Counted from the first letter of the stretch, positions 8,727 through 17,185 are shown. The stretch is 64,000 nt of DNA from Paenibacillus camerounensis (GCF_000723885.1 NZ_CCDG010000011.1:146810-210809); one strand, 5' to 3'. The notes: a model not told the origin generated them from the letters alone. A program made the numbers and translations.

Positions 8727-9722
8727 TTAGCGGTCAGCCACCGTATCGCGCACAACCAGCGAGGTTTTGACGAACAGCTGCTGAGGCTTCGTGTCCGGCT
8801 GCTGAAGCAGCTGGATCAGCATCTTTGTGCCGAGCTCGCTGATATCTGCAATCGGCTTGCGGACAGTACTCAGGGCGGGATTCGTATACCGCGCAAACAT
8901 GATGTCATCGAAGCCGATGAGGGAAATCTGCTGCGGCACGCTGACCTTATGGGCATAACAGGCATTCATAGCCCCGATGGCCATATCATCATTAGAGCAG
9001 AATACGGCAGTCGGAGGCTCAGGCAGGGTGAGCAGCCTCGACATAGCGGCGTAACCGCTCTCAATGCTGTAATCCCCCTGGGCAAAGTAACCGGAATCAA
9101 GCTGCAGGCGGTGGGTAATCAGGCTGTCCATGAAGCCCTGCTTGCGTTCGGTAGAGGACTTAAAGCCGGGTTTGCCTTCAATAATGGCCAGCTTCTGATG
9201 CCCCTGGGATACCACATAGTCAATGGCTTCCCTGACGCCTTCCCGGTCGTTCGCCACCACATTCATAATACTTGGGTCTTCTAACTGGCGGTTCAGCACG
9301 ACGAGCGGGATGCCGATGGTCTTGACATGATAAATAAAAGCATTATCCTCATCGCTCTGGCTCATGACGAGAATACCATCAAAGCGCTGCGGCTGAATGT
9401 TGCCGAAATTGTGAACCCCGTCAATCCCGTGAACGGTCAGATTGAAGTTCTCATCAAGTGCATGGCTGATGCCCTTGATGGCATCGACCAGAAAGCTAGA
9501 TGAGGTTCCCTGATCAATACTGGAGAAGAATAGCCCGATGGTGAAGGAACGTTTGGTAACAAGGCTCTTCGCATTGTAATTGGGCACATAATTCATCTCA
9601 GCGGCGATCCGTTCAATCTTGTCGCGGGTGACCTTCTTGATCAGCGGGCTGCCGTTCAGTGCTCTGGACACGGTGGTATGGGAGACGCCTGCAACACGCG
9701 CGATGTCCTTGATCGTTATCAT
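8727..9722 (-). CDS. LacI-family repressor of the uronate/pectin genes
   Basis: A 331-residue LacI/GalR regulator. An N-terminal helix-turn-helix and hinge helix (TIKDIARVAGVSHTTVSRALNGSPL) is followed by a periplasmic-binding-protein-like effector domain with LVVLNRQLED, FCSNDDMAIGAM and SLIGFDDIMFARYTNP. The ATG at 9722 is preferred over an in-frame start 17 codons upstream because it follows GGGGAGAG and opens the HTH directly. It lies between uxaB (same strand) and the divergent pectin methylesterase gene. Operator copies at 8620-8635 and 9801-9816 suggest control of both units and of itself, probably relieved by a uronate intermediate such as KDG; this is inference. Confidence 0.88.
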   Translation of the reverse strand: MITIKDIARVAGVSHTTVSRALNGSPLIKKVTRDKIERIAAEMNYVPNYNAKSLVTKRSFTIGLFFSSIDQGTSSSFLVDAIKGISHALDENFNLTVHGIDGVHNFGNIQPQRFDGILVMSQSDEDNAFIYHVKTIGIPLVVLNRQLEDPSIMNVVANDREGVREAIDYVVSQGHQKLAIIEGKPGFKSSTERKQGFMDSLITHRLQLDSGYFAQGDYSIESGYAAMSRLLTLPEPPTAVFCSNDDMAIGAMNACYAHKVSVPQQISLIGFDDIMFARYTNPALSTVRKPIADISELGTKMLIQLLQQPDTKPQQLFVKTSLVVRDTVADR

Positions 9723-9800
9723 AAGCTCTCCCCGGAAAAATGAAATTGTTAACGATTCCAGTGTATTCCTCAAACCGCGTCAAGTCAAGGGAATAATGAA

Positions 9801-9816
9801 ATGCACACGTTAAAAT
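9801..9816. promoter_or_regulatory. Second copy of the putative LacI-family operator
   Basis: ATGCACACGTTAAAAT, 14 of 16 matches to the element at 8620-8635, between the divergent lacI-type and pectin methylesterase genes. It is placed to act on one or both promoters. Confidence 0.5.
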
Positions 9817-9836
9817 TATTGATGGAACATTTTTCG

Positions 9837-9850
9837 AGAAAGCGCTATAA
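9837..9850. promoter_or_regulatory. cre-like catabolite repression site
   Basis: AGAAAGCGCTATAA matches the CcpA-site consensus TGWAARCGYTWWCW at 12 of 14 positions. It lies about 60 bases before the pectin methylesterase start. Carbon catabolite control of a pectin gene would be expected. Confidence 0.45.
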
Positions 9851-9911
9851 TCATCTTGTTTGTTTGACGGGGCCTTAGGGTGCCTGAGATAGATCATAAG
9901 GAGGATATAAC

Positions 9912-10874
9912 ATGTGGGTAGGAAAAGAGGCCTTTTGCGATTACCGGACAATCCAGGAGGCAGTAAATGAGCTTGAGCGCCGTACTTCCCAGGAGCACGA
10001 GACATTATATATTATGGCGGGGGTATACGAGGAGGCCGTGCGGATTTACCGGTCAGACCTGAGCATTGCCGGAGTCGGTGAGGTTATAATTACAAACAAT
10101 CTGTATGCCCGGCAGCTGGACGAAACAGGAGAAGAGCAGGGGACCTTTGCTACACCAACCCTGTTCCTGAACGGCAGCAGGCTGGTTATCGAAAATCTGA
10201 CCGTCGCCAACACTGCCGGACAAGGGCAGGAAATCGGCCAGGCATTAGCCTTATATGCCCATTGCGACGAAGTTGTGTTCCGCAATTGTACCTTCAAGGG
10301 GCATCAGGATACGATCTTTACCGGTCCGCTGCCTGCAGCGAACAAGCAGGGCTTCGCCTTCGGCGGAATTCCGCTGCGTCAGCGGCATGAGCAGTGCCGC
10401 CAGCTGTACTCACGCTGTTACATTGAAGGAACCGTGGATTTTATTTTTGGCGGGGCAGCCGCTTATTTCGAGCACTGTGAAATCCGCAGCCTGCGCTCCA
10501 CCCATGATGGAGTGGGTTATATTACAGCAGCCTCTACGCCTGAGGGCCAGGCCTACGGCTTTGTATTCGAGGAATGTCTAATAACGGCCGCAACTGACGT
10601 CTTCGGCATTTATCTGGGGCGGCCATGGCGCAGCTACGCGGCAACGGCCTTTGTGAACTGCAGGCTGGGGACGCATATTCATCCTGCCGGCTGGGATAAC
10701 TGGGGCAACCCGGCCAATGAGGCTACTGTACGTTACAGCGAATATACAGCATCAGAGGCAAGTGAGCTGCGGGGGCAGCGTGTACCGTGGGCAAGTGTGA
10801 CCGGGACAGGGGAAGGTGCGCCGGATAAAGCACAGGTCTTTGCGGGGACGGAGTTCTGGAAGGGAGTGCATTAA
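9912..10874 (+). CDS. Pectin methylesterase (CE8), apparently cytoplasmic
   Basis: Hydrolyses methyl esters of polygalacturonate or of its oligomers. The 320 residues form a right-handed beta-helix of family CE8. Motifs in order are a GHQDTIF segment (~126, family GxQDTL), GTVDFIFGGAAAYFE (~175, catalytic Asp) and YLGRPWRSYA (~234, conserved Arg and Trp). There is no signal peptide: the protein begins MWVGKEAFCDYRTIQEAV, already the first strand of the fold. It would therefore work on imported methylated oligogalacturonides. It is divergent from the LacI regulator, with an operator-like and a cre-like site between them. The start follows AAGGAGG. Confidence 0.9.
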   Translation: MWVGKEAFCDYRTIQEAVNELERRTSQEHETLYIMAGVYEEAVRIYRSDLSIAGVGEVIITNNLYARQLDETGEEQGTFATPTLFLNGSRLVIENLTVANTAGQGQEIGQALALYAHCDEVVFRNCTFKGHQDTIFTGPLPAANKQGFAFGGIPLRQRHEQCRQLYSRCYIEGTVDFIFGGAAAYFEHCEIRSLRSTHDGVGYITAASTPEGQAYGFVFEECLITAATDVFGIYLGRPWRSYAATAFVNCRLGTHIHPAGWDNWGNPANEATVRYSEYTASEASELRGQRVPWASVTGTGEGAPDKAQVFAGTEFWKGVH

Positions 10875-10882
10875 GCAGGGCG

Positions 10883-11145
10883 GATGCAGCCGGCAGAAGA
10901 GATTTTCCGGAGCGCGGGGCAGAAGGCACACCTGATTATGAAGAACTGTTCATGAGCGGGGAGCTGAAGAAGGACCGCCCGTTCCGCAGCCTTTTACTGC
11001 TGTTCAGAGGCATGCGGCTGAATCTGCTTATCTCCCTGCTGTTCTATATTTTCAAGCATTCGCCTCTCTGGGTTTCGCTTGTATCCTGGCCTATCAGGGC
11101 ACAATCCAGATCGGCGATGTGGTGATGTACCAGGGCTTCTTTTGA
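10883..11145 (+). pseudogene. Relic of an ABC transporter permease/ATPase gene
   Basis: In one frame (10883-11113) the sequence reads an ABC-exporter N-terminus with KKDRPFRSLLLLFRGMRLNL and LLFYIFKHSPLWV, then stops. From about 11065 a second frame reads GFACILAYQGTIQIGDVVMY and ends in TGA at 11145. The second part matches the end of the transmembrane domain of such transporters, so the ~200 residues between have been deleted and the ATPase domain is missing. It is not a functional gene. It lies directly after the pectin methylesterase stop with no promoter of its own. Confidence 0.6.
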
Positions 11146-11210
11146 ACGATTATGGCTTCAATCAAAAACAGCTGCAAACGTAAGGCGGGACGGCTGTATG
11201 TAAACAACCC

Positions 11211-11248
11211 AAAAAGCGGATGCATGCTGAGCGTGCGTCCGCTTTTTT
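11211..11248 (+). terminator. Intrinsic terminator
   Basis: A 12-bp stem (GCGGATGCATGC / GCGTGCGTCCGC, with wobbles, 3-nt loop) with A5 before and T6 after. It can work on both strands. It ends transcription from the pectin methylesterase side and lies past the end of the minus-strand gene at 11363. Confidence 0.82.
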
Positions 11249-11362
11249 GGGCCGTCAGGCCGCCTGGTTGCTCTTCCTTTGCTCCACGACCCCTGAATAT
11301 CTTCTTAGTATGGAAAAAGAAGGGAATTCAGCCCGGCCAGAGAAATAGTAGTCTTTGATATC

Positions 11363-11581
11363 CTATGCCCGGTTATGCTGAAATCTGGTAACATCCCGGT
11401 CATAATGCGACACCGTGCCGTCAAAGCGTTTGACCCGCACATATTCCTCTGAGAATTTCTCAATAATGCCGTAGCCGACCTGGGAATACATCCCGTCAGG
11501 GTCCAGCTGCAGTGCGGACACAAAGGTCTGTGACATCGCGGCAACAAAAAAATCAATATTTTTGACAAGCGGTTTAGGCAT
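11363..11581 (-). CDS. Small conserved-looking hypothetical protein, 72 residues
   Basis: I do not recognise the family. The protein is 72 residues, soluble, mixed alpha/beta, with SQTFVSALQLDPDGMYSQVG and EEYVRVKRFDGTVSHYDRD. A GGAGGG site stands 8 bases before the ATG, which supports real translation. It stands alone between a terminator and a divergent gene at 11715. A longer overlapping frame on the same strand (11305-11781) lacks a ribosome site and is judged a shadow. Confidence 0.6.
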   Translation of the reverse strand: MPKPLVKNIDFFVAAMSQTFVSALQLDPDGMYSQVGYGIIEKFSEEYVRVKRFDGTVSHYDRDVTRFQHNRA

Positions 11582-11714
11582 CGTCGCGGCCCTCCATATC
11601 CATTTCGCTCCAAAAGCTTTTCAACTATTTTACGACAGCAAACGCGTTTTGAAAACAGGTTTAATTTGCAAAAGTGATGAAAACAGGTAATTAGAAGAAG
11701 GAGGCGTGTACAGG

Positions 11715-12068
11715 GTGAGGCGGATAAGAGGAAGGGCAGGTTATGTGCTGAGTACCTTGGTTGTGCTGATTCTTGTGACACCGGTGGCGTATGTGCAGGT
11801 TAACAAAATAATATATGCCAAGCGGGTCTCCGCCTATCTGACGGATACAATGGGCTACAGCAGGAAGGAAATCGCCTCAGTACATGGGATCTGGAGCATC
11901 AAGGCGCCGCCTTTTTTGGTAAGGGTAGAGTTTAAGGATGAGCCGGGTGTGGAGTATACTTATTTTGCCCATGACGGTGTGCTGCAGTTTGATTACAGGA
12001 TAACGCCTGAGGGGCGGGAGAACGGATTCAGGGAGGCCAGATTGAAGCATGTGGACGCTTATGAATGA
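11715..12068 (+). CDS. DUF3139-like small membrane-anchored protein
   Basis: A 117-residue protein with one N-terminal membrane segment (VLSTLVVLILVTPVAYVQV, residues ~12-30) and an extracytoplasmic domain containing VRVEFKDEPGVEYTYF. That segment recalls the DUF3139 family of small Bacillota membrane proteins; the function of that family is unknown. I chose the GTG at 11715 because GAAGGAGG lies 10 bases upstream; the frame is open to a GTG at 11706 that would sit almost on the ribosome site. No operon partner is evident. Confidence 0.55.
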   Translation: MRRIRGRAGYVLSTLVVLILVTPVAYVQVNKIIYAKRVSAYLTDTMGYSRKEIASVHGIWSIKAPPFLVRVEFKDEPGVEYTYFAHDGVLQFDYRITPEGRENGFREARLKHVDAYE

Positions 12069-12376
12069 TTCGTAGAAGTGTAGCATGTATATCCGGCCAA
12101 GAAGAACATAGATGAGCTTTGGGAAATTGCGGAAAGAAGGAGGAGGCTTATACATGCTGATCAGAACTGAGCAGGCTGAGGGGTGAGTTTCCTTGAGGAG
12201 AAAGAGTATGAGCGCGGGACTGTATAGCTGTTTTACCGCAACGATAGAATAACGGATGAGCAGAGGATGATCGTATAAATAGTCCGGCTTAAAAACAAAC
12301 CTGACACAAGGCTGTCCAGTATGCCATGGTATGCTTTCATAACTGGGATTTCAACAACTACTGGAGGGTTCAAGAT
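12069..12376. other. Gene-free stretch
   Basis: About 300 bases between the DUF3139-like gene and the AlkC-like gene. I see no clear promoter, terminator, RNA or gene remnant in it. Confidence 0.4.
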
Positions 12377-13504
12377 ATGGCGGAGCCGTTAAAAGCAATG
12401 TACAATGAAGGATTTCTGCGTAGCCTGGGCAGGAAGCTGCATGGAGCCTGCGAGATGTTTGAGATAGAAGCCTTTGTGGCTGAAGCGATGCGGGAGCCGT
12501 GGGAAGAGCTGGAGCTGAAAGCGCGGATGCGGCGGATTACGGAGGCCTTAGGAGCTTATCTCCCCGCAGACTATGAGCAGGCTCTGGCTGTCTTATATGC
12601 GATAGATCATGAATGTACCGGCTTTCCTTACCTGATCTTCCCTGATTTTGTCGAAGTATTCGGGCAGAATGAGGAGTATTGGGAGCTGTCAATAAAGGCG
12701 CTGGAACGGTTTACGTCAAAATCCTCGGCAGAGTTTGCAGTAAGACCGTTTCTGCTGCGCGACCCTCAGCGGATGATGGAGCAGATACAGGTCTGGTCCC
12801 GGCACAGTGATGAGCATGTGCGGCGGCTTGCCAGTGAGGGCAGCCGCCCGCGGCTGCCGTGGGGCCAGGCGCTGCCGGTGTTCAAGCGCGACCCTTCCCC
12901 CGTGCTGCCGGTGCTGGAGCAGCTGAAGGATGATCCTTCTCTGTATGTACGCAAAAGTGTTGCCAACAACCTGAATGATATTGCCAAGGATCATCCCGAT
13001 GTCGTAATTGGTATTGCCCGCCGCTGGAAGGGTACAAGCACCCGCACCGACTGGATCGTACGGCATGGCTGCCGCTCGCTGATCCGCAAGGCTAACCCGG
13101 AGATTATGGCGATTTTTGGATATGCGGAAGAGGAGGAGAGCGCACCGCTTGTGGCTGCCGCCGCTTTGTCTGTTGATCCGTCTGTTCTGCGGATTGGCGA
13201 TAACTGTGTGCTGAGCTATCAATTAAGGCTGCGGGAGGGAGAAGCGGTGCGGGTCCGGGTGGAATACGGGATTGATTTTGTGAAATCCGGCGGCAAAACC
13301 TCCCGTAAGCTATTCCTGCTGTCCGACAAAACGGTTCCGGGAGGAACAGGGCTGTCTGCTGTCCGGACTCACCGCTGGGCGGACCTGACCACCCGCCGCC
13401 ACTATCCGGGCGCGCACCGGATTGCGCTGCTGGTGAACGGCAGGGAGGCTGCTTTCACGGAGCTGTTGCTCGAACCTGCGGCGCCGGACGAAGGAACGCT
13501 GTGA
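12377..13504 (+). CDS. AlkC-like DNA alkylation repair protein (HEAT-repeat glycosylase)
   Basis: A 375-residue protein that resembles the AlkC branch of HEAT-like-repeat DNA glycosylases, which excise cationic alkylated bases. The N-terminal ~245 residues are helical repeats with ELKARMRRITEALGAYLP (~50), WSRHSDEHVRRLASEGSRPR (~140), DPSLYVRKSVANNLNDIAKD (~187) and WIVRHGCRSLIRK (~222). The remaining ~110 residues read as a beta-rich Ig-like domain, also known in some AlkC proteins. The frame extends 17 codons further upstream, but the ATG at 12377 follows GGAGGG at 8 bases and gives the usual start. It stands alone and is followed directly by the tandem repeat array. Confidence 0.82.
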   Translation: MAEPLKAMYNEGFLRSLGRKLHGACEMFEIEAFVAEAMREPWEELELKARMRRITEALGAYLPADYEQALAVLYAIDHECTGFPYLIFPDFVEVFGQNEEYWELSIKALERFTSKSSAEFAVRPFLLRDPQRMMEQIQVWSRHSDEHVRRLASEGSRPRLPWGQALPVFKRDPSPVLPVLEQLKDDPSLYVRKSVANNLNDIAKDHPDVVIGIARRWKGTSTRTDWIVRHGCRSLIRKANPEIMAIFGYAEEEESAPLVAAAALSVDPSVLRIGDNCVLSYQLRLREGEAVRVRVEYGIDFVKSGGKTSRKLFLLSDKTVPGGTGLSAVRTHRWADLTTRRHYPGAHRIALLVNGREAAFTELLLEPAAPDEGTL

Positions 13505-13553
13505 TAAGAGGGGCGAGTCCAATAGTAGGGAGCCAGCGCCGATTTCTGCCGAA

Positions 13554-14204
13554 ATGAGAGGCATAAATGCCTTTGAATCGGGCGATGGCGGCCAGAATGC
13601 CGAAATGAGAGGCACAAATGCCCTTGAATCGGGCGATGGCGGCCGGAATGCCGAAATGAGAGGCATAAATGCCCTTGAATCGGGCGATGGCGGCCGGAAT
13701 GCCGAAATGAGAGGCACAAATGCCTTTGAATCGGGCGATGGCGGCCGGAATGCCGAAATGAGAGGCATAAATGCCCTTGATTCGGGCGATGGCGGTCAGA
13801 TTGCCGAAATGAGAGGCACAAATGCCCTTGAATCGGGCGATGGCGGCTGGAATGCCGAAATGAGAGGCACAAATGCCTTTGATTCGGGCGATGGCGGCCA
13901 GATTGCCGAAATCAGAGGCAAAAATGCCCTTGAATCGGGCGATGGCGGCCGGAAAGCCGAAATGAGAGGCAAAAATGCCTTTGAATCGGGCGATGTCGGC
14001 CGGAAAGCCGAAATGAGAGGCAAAAATGCCTTTGAATCGGGCGATGACGGCCGGAAAGCCGAAATGAGAGGCATAAATGCCCTTGATTTGGGCGGAAGCG
14101 GCCGGAATGCCGAAATGAGAGGCACAAATGCCTTTGATTCGGGCGATGGCGGCCAGAATGCCGAAATGAGAGGCATAAATGCCCTTGATTCGGGCGGAAG
14201 CGGC
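13554..14204. repeat. Tandem array of a 51-bp unit, 12 full copies plus a partial 13th
   Basis: Units begin ATGAGAGGC at 51-bp steps from 13554 to 14166, and the 13th is cut after 39 bases. Each unit holds a small perfect hairpin GGCA-NAAA-TGCC whose only varying base is the first loop base (t, c or a). Because 51 is a multiple of three and the unit has no stop, long frames run through the array on both strands. No ribosome site precedes the first ATG, and most differences between units change the would-be amino acid, so I do not call a protein here. Confidence 0.93.
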
Positions 14205-14290
14205 TACACTTTTCCCCTATGCCTGCAACCTTTCCAGTTAATATCCGTTTAGTGAGAAAAAGGTAATTGGTTACAAGAGGAGGAGGGTAA

Positions 14291-14932
14291 ATGAGGCTAC
14301 TGCTGCCAGTCACTTCGCTAATGCTCCTGTTAATGCTGACAAGCTGTACTGGAAATCATGGTCCAAACGTTGAACAAGAGATACTAACTGATGCGTCAGG
14401 CGTACTTAATATACCTAATGTGTCCGGCTCACCCAACGAGCGTACGCCCGACATCCCCAAATCAACCGATAAGTCCAACATGTCCGCCACAACCGCCGCG
14501 GCTCAGATGCCGGAAGCAAAGCCGGCGGATTTCGCATTCTCGGTGCGCTTCGGTATTACCGGCAAACATGAGATTAACACGTTTGACGGGACAGTGACCA
14601 AGGACCTCGTTCTCAAGGGAACTGCAAAAGCGGAGTTAGTTTTGACAGACAGCGAAATGGCGGACATTTATGCCCGTATGCGTACAATTAACATCTACAG
14701 GGAGCTGGAACTGGAGCCGCTCAGGAAGAATTGTGCAAAGACGCCTTTTGATGAGGAGCACTGGCAAATCAGAATGGACGGAGCACAATTCTCGTTTGAT
14801 TGGGATGATGAAGCCTGCGAAATCACTAAGGATGCTAAGCAGCTAAAGGAGCTGCGGAGCTATATTTTTGAGCTGGTGAACACCAAGCAGGCTTATCTGG
14901 AGCTGCCTGAGGCAGCCGGGGGTTATGACTAA
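14291..14932 (+). CDS. Hypothetical lipoprotein
   Basis: A 213-residue protein with a lipoprotein signal (hydrophobic core then LMLTSC at ~residue 19), a Ser/Thr/Pro-rich linker to ~residue 75, and a globular domain with FSVRFGITGKHEINTFDG and VLTDSEMADIYARMRTINIY. Two cysteines further on (KNCAKT and DDEACEI) could pair outside the cell. The pattern recalls small secreted Paenibacillus proteins of unknown role. GAGGAGGAGGG precedes the ATG. It is a single gene between the repeat array and a strong terminator. Confidence 0.7.
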   Translation: MRLLLPVTSLMLLLMLTSCTGNHGPNVEQEILTDASGVLNIPNVSGSPNERTPDIPKSTDKSNMSATTAAAQMPEAKPADFAFSVRFGITGKHEINTFDGTVTKDLVLKGTAKAELVLTDSEMADIYARMRTINIYRELELEPLRKNCAKTPFDEEHWQIRMDGAQFSFDWDDEACEITKDAKQLKELRSYIFELVNTKQAYLELPEAAGGYD

Positions 14933-14962
14933 TCCGGTTAAAGCTACAAATAAGGAACATAG

Positions 14963-15004
14963 CAAACAAAGGGCATCCTGCATAGGCAGGTGCCCTTTGT
15001 TTGT
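14963..15004. terminator. Bidirectional intrinsic terminator
   Basis: A long stem AACAAAGGGCA / TGCCCTTTGTT extended by CCTGC/GCAGG, with A-rich and T-rich flanks. It closes the lipoprotein gene and may also serve the convergent metallophosphoesterase. The ~130 bases from here to 15137 hold no gene I can name. Confidence 0.85.
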
Positions 15005-15136
15005 TATGCCCCGGCAAGCCCGTTAAGAATCCTCAGGCAGCAAGCAGCAGCTTCTCCAGGCTGATATAGGCCAGTCCTTAATAGTACCGGCCATTTTGAG
15101 CCGTTTGGCGATTTTCAGAGATTTCCAATATAAACG

Positions 15137-16489
15137 TTACCATCCCGGTAATTTTACCAGCAGATGGTTATTGTCCTTCTGCTCAAGCTCTGCCATACGC
15201 AGGACATAATTCTTTAAGCCGCTGTAAGGGGCAGCCTGCCATAGCCGGTACCCCTCTGTATCAGTAATGGCAGTAAGCTCTGTGTCAGCTGTCCCGGCAA
15301 AGTAAACCGCATTCAGTCTGCCGACAACATCCGCCATAGCGGCGAGCTGTTTTTGTGTATATGCGGTATAACTGCTCTCCTCCGCCAGCCGGCTGTAGGT
15401 TCTGTCAGCAGACAGTCTGCGGAACGCTGCTTCGCTGTATGAATTGAAATGCAGCAGATTGGGATCTGTACTGCCGGCAGCTTTAGCCCAGAGCTCCATG
15501 TTCAGCCCTGAGGTATGATACTCATAAGTTCCGGCCGCAGGAGTATAGTCCAGAATTCCGTATTGATGCGGATATACAGACAGGGCACTATTGGCGATAT
15601 CATAGATATCCTCTCCGCTGCTGCGGATATCCTGAAAATGGACATGTCCGCTAAAGACAGTGCTTATACCGTTTCTAATCAGGGCAGCGGCAGCCTGGCC
15701 GTTGTTATTCAGCGTGAAGCCTTCCTGAACAAATTCACTGTGGTCCAGCAGGCTGTGGTGCATGACTGCAACAAGCTGTGCGCCTTGCTCAGCAGCAAGC
15801 TTGCCGCAGCGGTCAATCCATCTCAGAGTGGCGTCGGTGAGCCGGCCGTCCAGCTGGGGATGGCCCAGCTTTTTATTGCTGCTGTACTGGCTGGTATCAA
15901 GCATCAGCAGCCACAGGTCGTCTGAAGGGGCTGCGAGGTAGCTCATGGAGTCATTATCCTTAAGCAGAGCTTCCCCGTAGCCGAATTCACTGTAGATGCT
16001 GCGGAACTGCTTCGGGGTCACAGAAGACACCGGAATCTGCTTCTCGCCTTCAAAACGCCTTGCCCAGGGATTCTGTACATCATGATTGCCGGGGATGACA
16101 TAAATCTGTGTCCCGGTCTGCTGTTCAATAGCCCGCAGATGCTCCGCCAGGTCCTGGTGGCTGGCTTTTTCCCCGTTATTGGTTAAATCCCCGCTGATAA
16201 TGACGGCCCCCGGCCGCTCTATACCGATATCGTTACCGAGGGCATCCAGTATTTCGCTGCTGTAGGCAAGCTGTTTGCCATCCCCGGCAGCGAGGAAACG
16301 GCTGAAGGCCGGGCCGTTATCGGTCAGCCTGGGAGACAGGTAATGGGTATCTGTGGTGGTGAGAAGCTTTATATTCTGGCCGGACTGAATCCGGATCGCC
16401 TGCTGTCCTGATGTATCTTGCCTGCTGCATGAAGTGAGAAGCAGCAGCAGGGAGCAGAGAAGGCTGATGTTAAGCCGGCGGACGGACAT
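15137..16489 (-). CDS. Secreted lipoprotein metallophosphoesterase
   Basis: A calcineurin-like phosphoesterase anchored outside the membrane. A lipobox LLTSC lies near residue 20. The metal-binding blocks follow in order: TTTDTHYLS (~45, degenerate D-x-H), IISGDLTNNGEKASH (~97), IPGNHD (~130), AVMHHSLLDH (~240) and FSGHVHFQD (~284). A ~130-residue C-terminal region carries no motif I know. The ATG at 16489 fits AGAGGTG spacing better than the GTG three codons upstream. It is followed by 30 bases and another minus-strand lipoprotein gene upstream (16519-17073), so the two may share the TetR-controlled promoter. The substrate is unknown. Confidence 0.82.
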   Translation of the reverse strand: MSVRRLNISLLCSLLLLLTSCSRQDTSGQQAIRIQSGQNIKLLTTTDTHYLSPRLTDNGPAFSRFLAAGDGKQLAYSSEILDALGNDIGIERPGAVIISGDLTNNGEKASHQDLAEHLRAIEQQTGTQIYVIPGNHDVQNPWARRFEGEKQIPVSSVTPKQFRSIYSEFGYGEALLKDNDSMSYLAAPSDDLWLLMLDTSQYSSNKKLGHPQLDGRLTDATLRWIDRCGKLAAEQGAQLVAVMHHSLLDHSEFVQEGFTLNNNGQAAAALIRNGISTVFSGHVHFQDIRSSGEDIYDIANSALSVYPHQYGILDYTPAAGTYEYHTSGLNMELWAKAAGSTDPNLLHFNSYSEAAFRRLSADRTYSRLAEESSYTAYTQKQLAAMADVVGRLNAVYFAGTADTELTAITDTEGYRLWQAAPYSGLKNYVLRMAELEQKDNNHLLVKLPGW

Positions 16490-16518
16490 TTCCTGCACCT
16501 CTTTTCACGAATAACTGT

Positions 16519-17073
16519 TTATTGCACTTTGGCCGACCCGCTTACAATCCCCTGATCTCCTAAATGGAACGTAGAGAGATACTGCTTATCGGCAAAATAG
16601 ATATTTCCTCTCACAGTGGCACTCACAACGGTGAAGCCGTCAGCCTCAACGTAGACATCTCCGATAAAAATTCCGCCTTCAAGCCGGGTATTTTCACTTT
16701 TGATGATCAGCTTCGGCGCGGTTAATGCGAATGAATCGGTTATGTCCTGGTCCTCATCCTGCGTATAAAGAGCAATCTTACGGGCAGGCTCACCATTATG
16801 AAGAAACGGGCCGTCTACAACCAGCTCTTCGCTGAAGGTCATGCTCCGCAGGACTGCGGCTATCCAGGTACCATCCTTACTGATAGCATGCTTGAAAGCC
16901 GCCTCATTATCAACGATAGAAGCTGTAGTGACGGCATCGGCCGCTTCAGCGTTATTGGAACCGGAGCTCACCGCTGCGCCGCCGCCGGCGTTAGTATTGC
17001 TGTTACCCTCATTCCCGCAGCCGCTCATCAGAAACAGGGCAAATACGGCAGCGCTCAGAGCCAGTTTATTCAT
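16519..17073 (-). CDS. Hypothetical lipoprotein, probable TetR target
   Basis: A 184-residue lipoprotein with signal and lipobox LMSGC (~residue 18), then a low-complexity Gly/Ser/Asn linker. The C-terminal half is beta-rich with stacked short turns (LEGGIFIGDVYVEADGFTV, ATVRGNIYFAD), which suggests a beta-helix or bactofilin-like solenoid. I do not recognise a named family. The ATG at 17073 follows GAGGAGG; the frame runs 13 codons further without support. It is divergent from the TetR gene at 17241 with two matched operators between, and is probably co-transcribed with the phosphoesterase downstream. Confidence 0.65.
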   Translation of the reverse strand: MNKLALSAAVFALFLMSGCGNEGNSNTNAGGGAAVSSGSNNAEAADAVTTASIVDNEAAFKHAISKDGTWIAAVLRSMTFSEELVVDGPFLHNGEPARKIALYTQDEDQDITDSFALTAPKLIIKSENTRLEGGIFIGDVYVEADGFTVVSATVRGNIYFADKQYLSTFHLGDQGIVSGSAKVQ

Positions 17074-17133
17074 GTTACAAAGCCTCCTCAAGGTTGATTG
17101 CTTATGCTGCAACGGATAGCTTAAAAATTAATA

Positions 17134-17148
17134 TAGAACGATTGGTAA
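17134..17148. promoter_or_regulatory. TetR-type operator, copy 1
   Basis: TAGAACGATTGGTAA, the inverted copy (14 of 15 bases) of the site at 17186-17200. It lies 60 bases before the lipoprotein start, in the divergent promoter region. Confidence 0.7.
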
Positions 17149-17185
17149 GGAATAGAAGTGATATAGCTCACTGTTTCCTGAATAT

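Noticed and set aside
11305..11781. 158-codon minus-strand frame
   Set aside because: It overlaps the 72-residue gene in another frame and the divergent gene at 11715, and has no ribosome site or recognisable domain.
13310..14313. Long repeat-rich frames on both strands across the 51-bp array
   Set aside because: They arise because the unit is a multiple of three without stops; no ribosome site precedes them and unit differences are mostly non-synonymous in each frame.
15005..15136. Possible gene tail on the minus strand after the phosphoesterase
   Set aside because: A short frame with a Lys/Leu-rich stretch is visible, but it is too short and unlike any family I know to be called.
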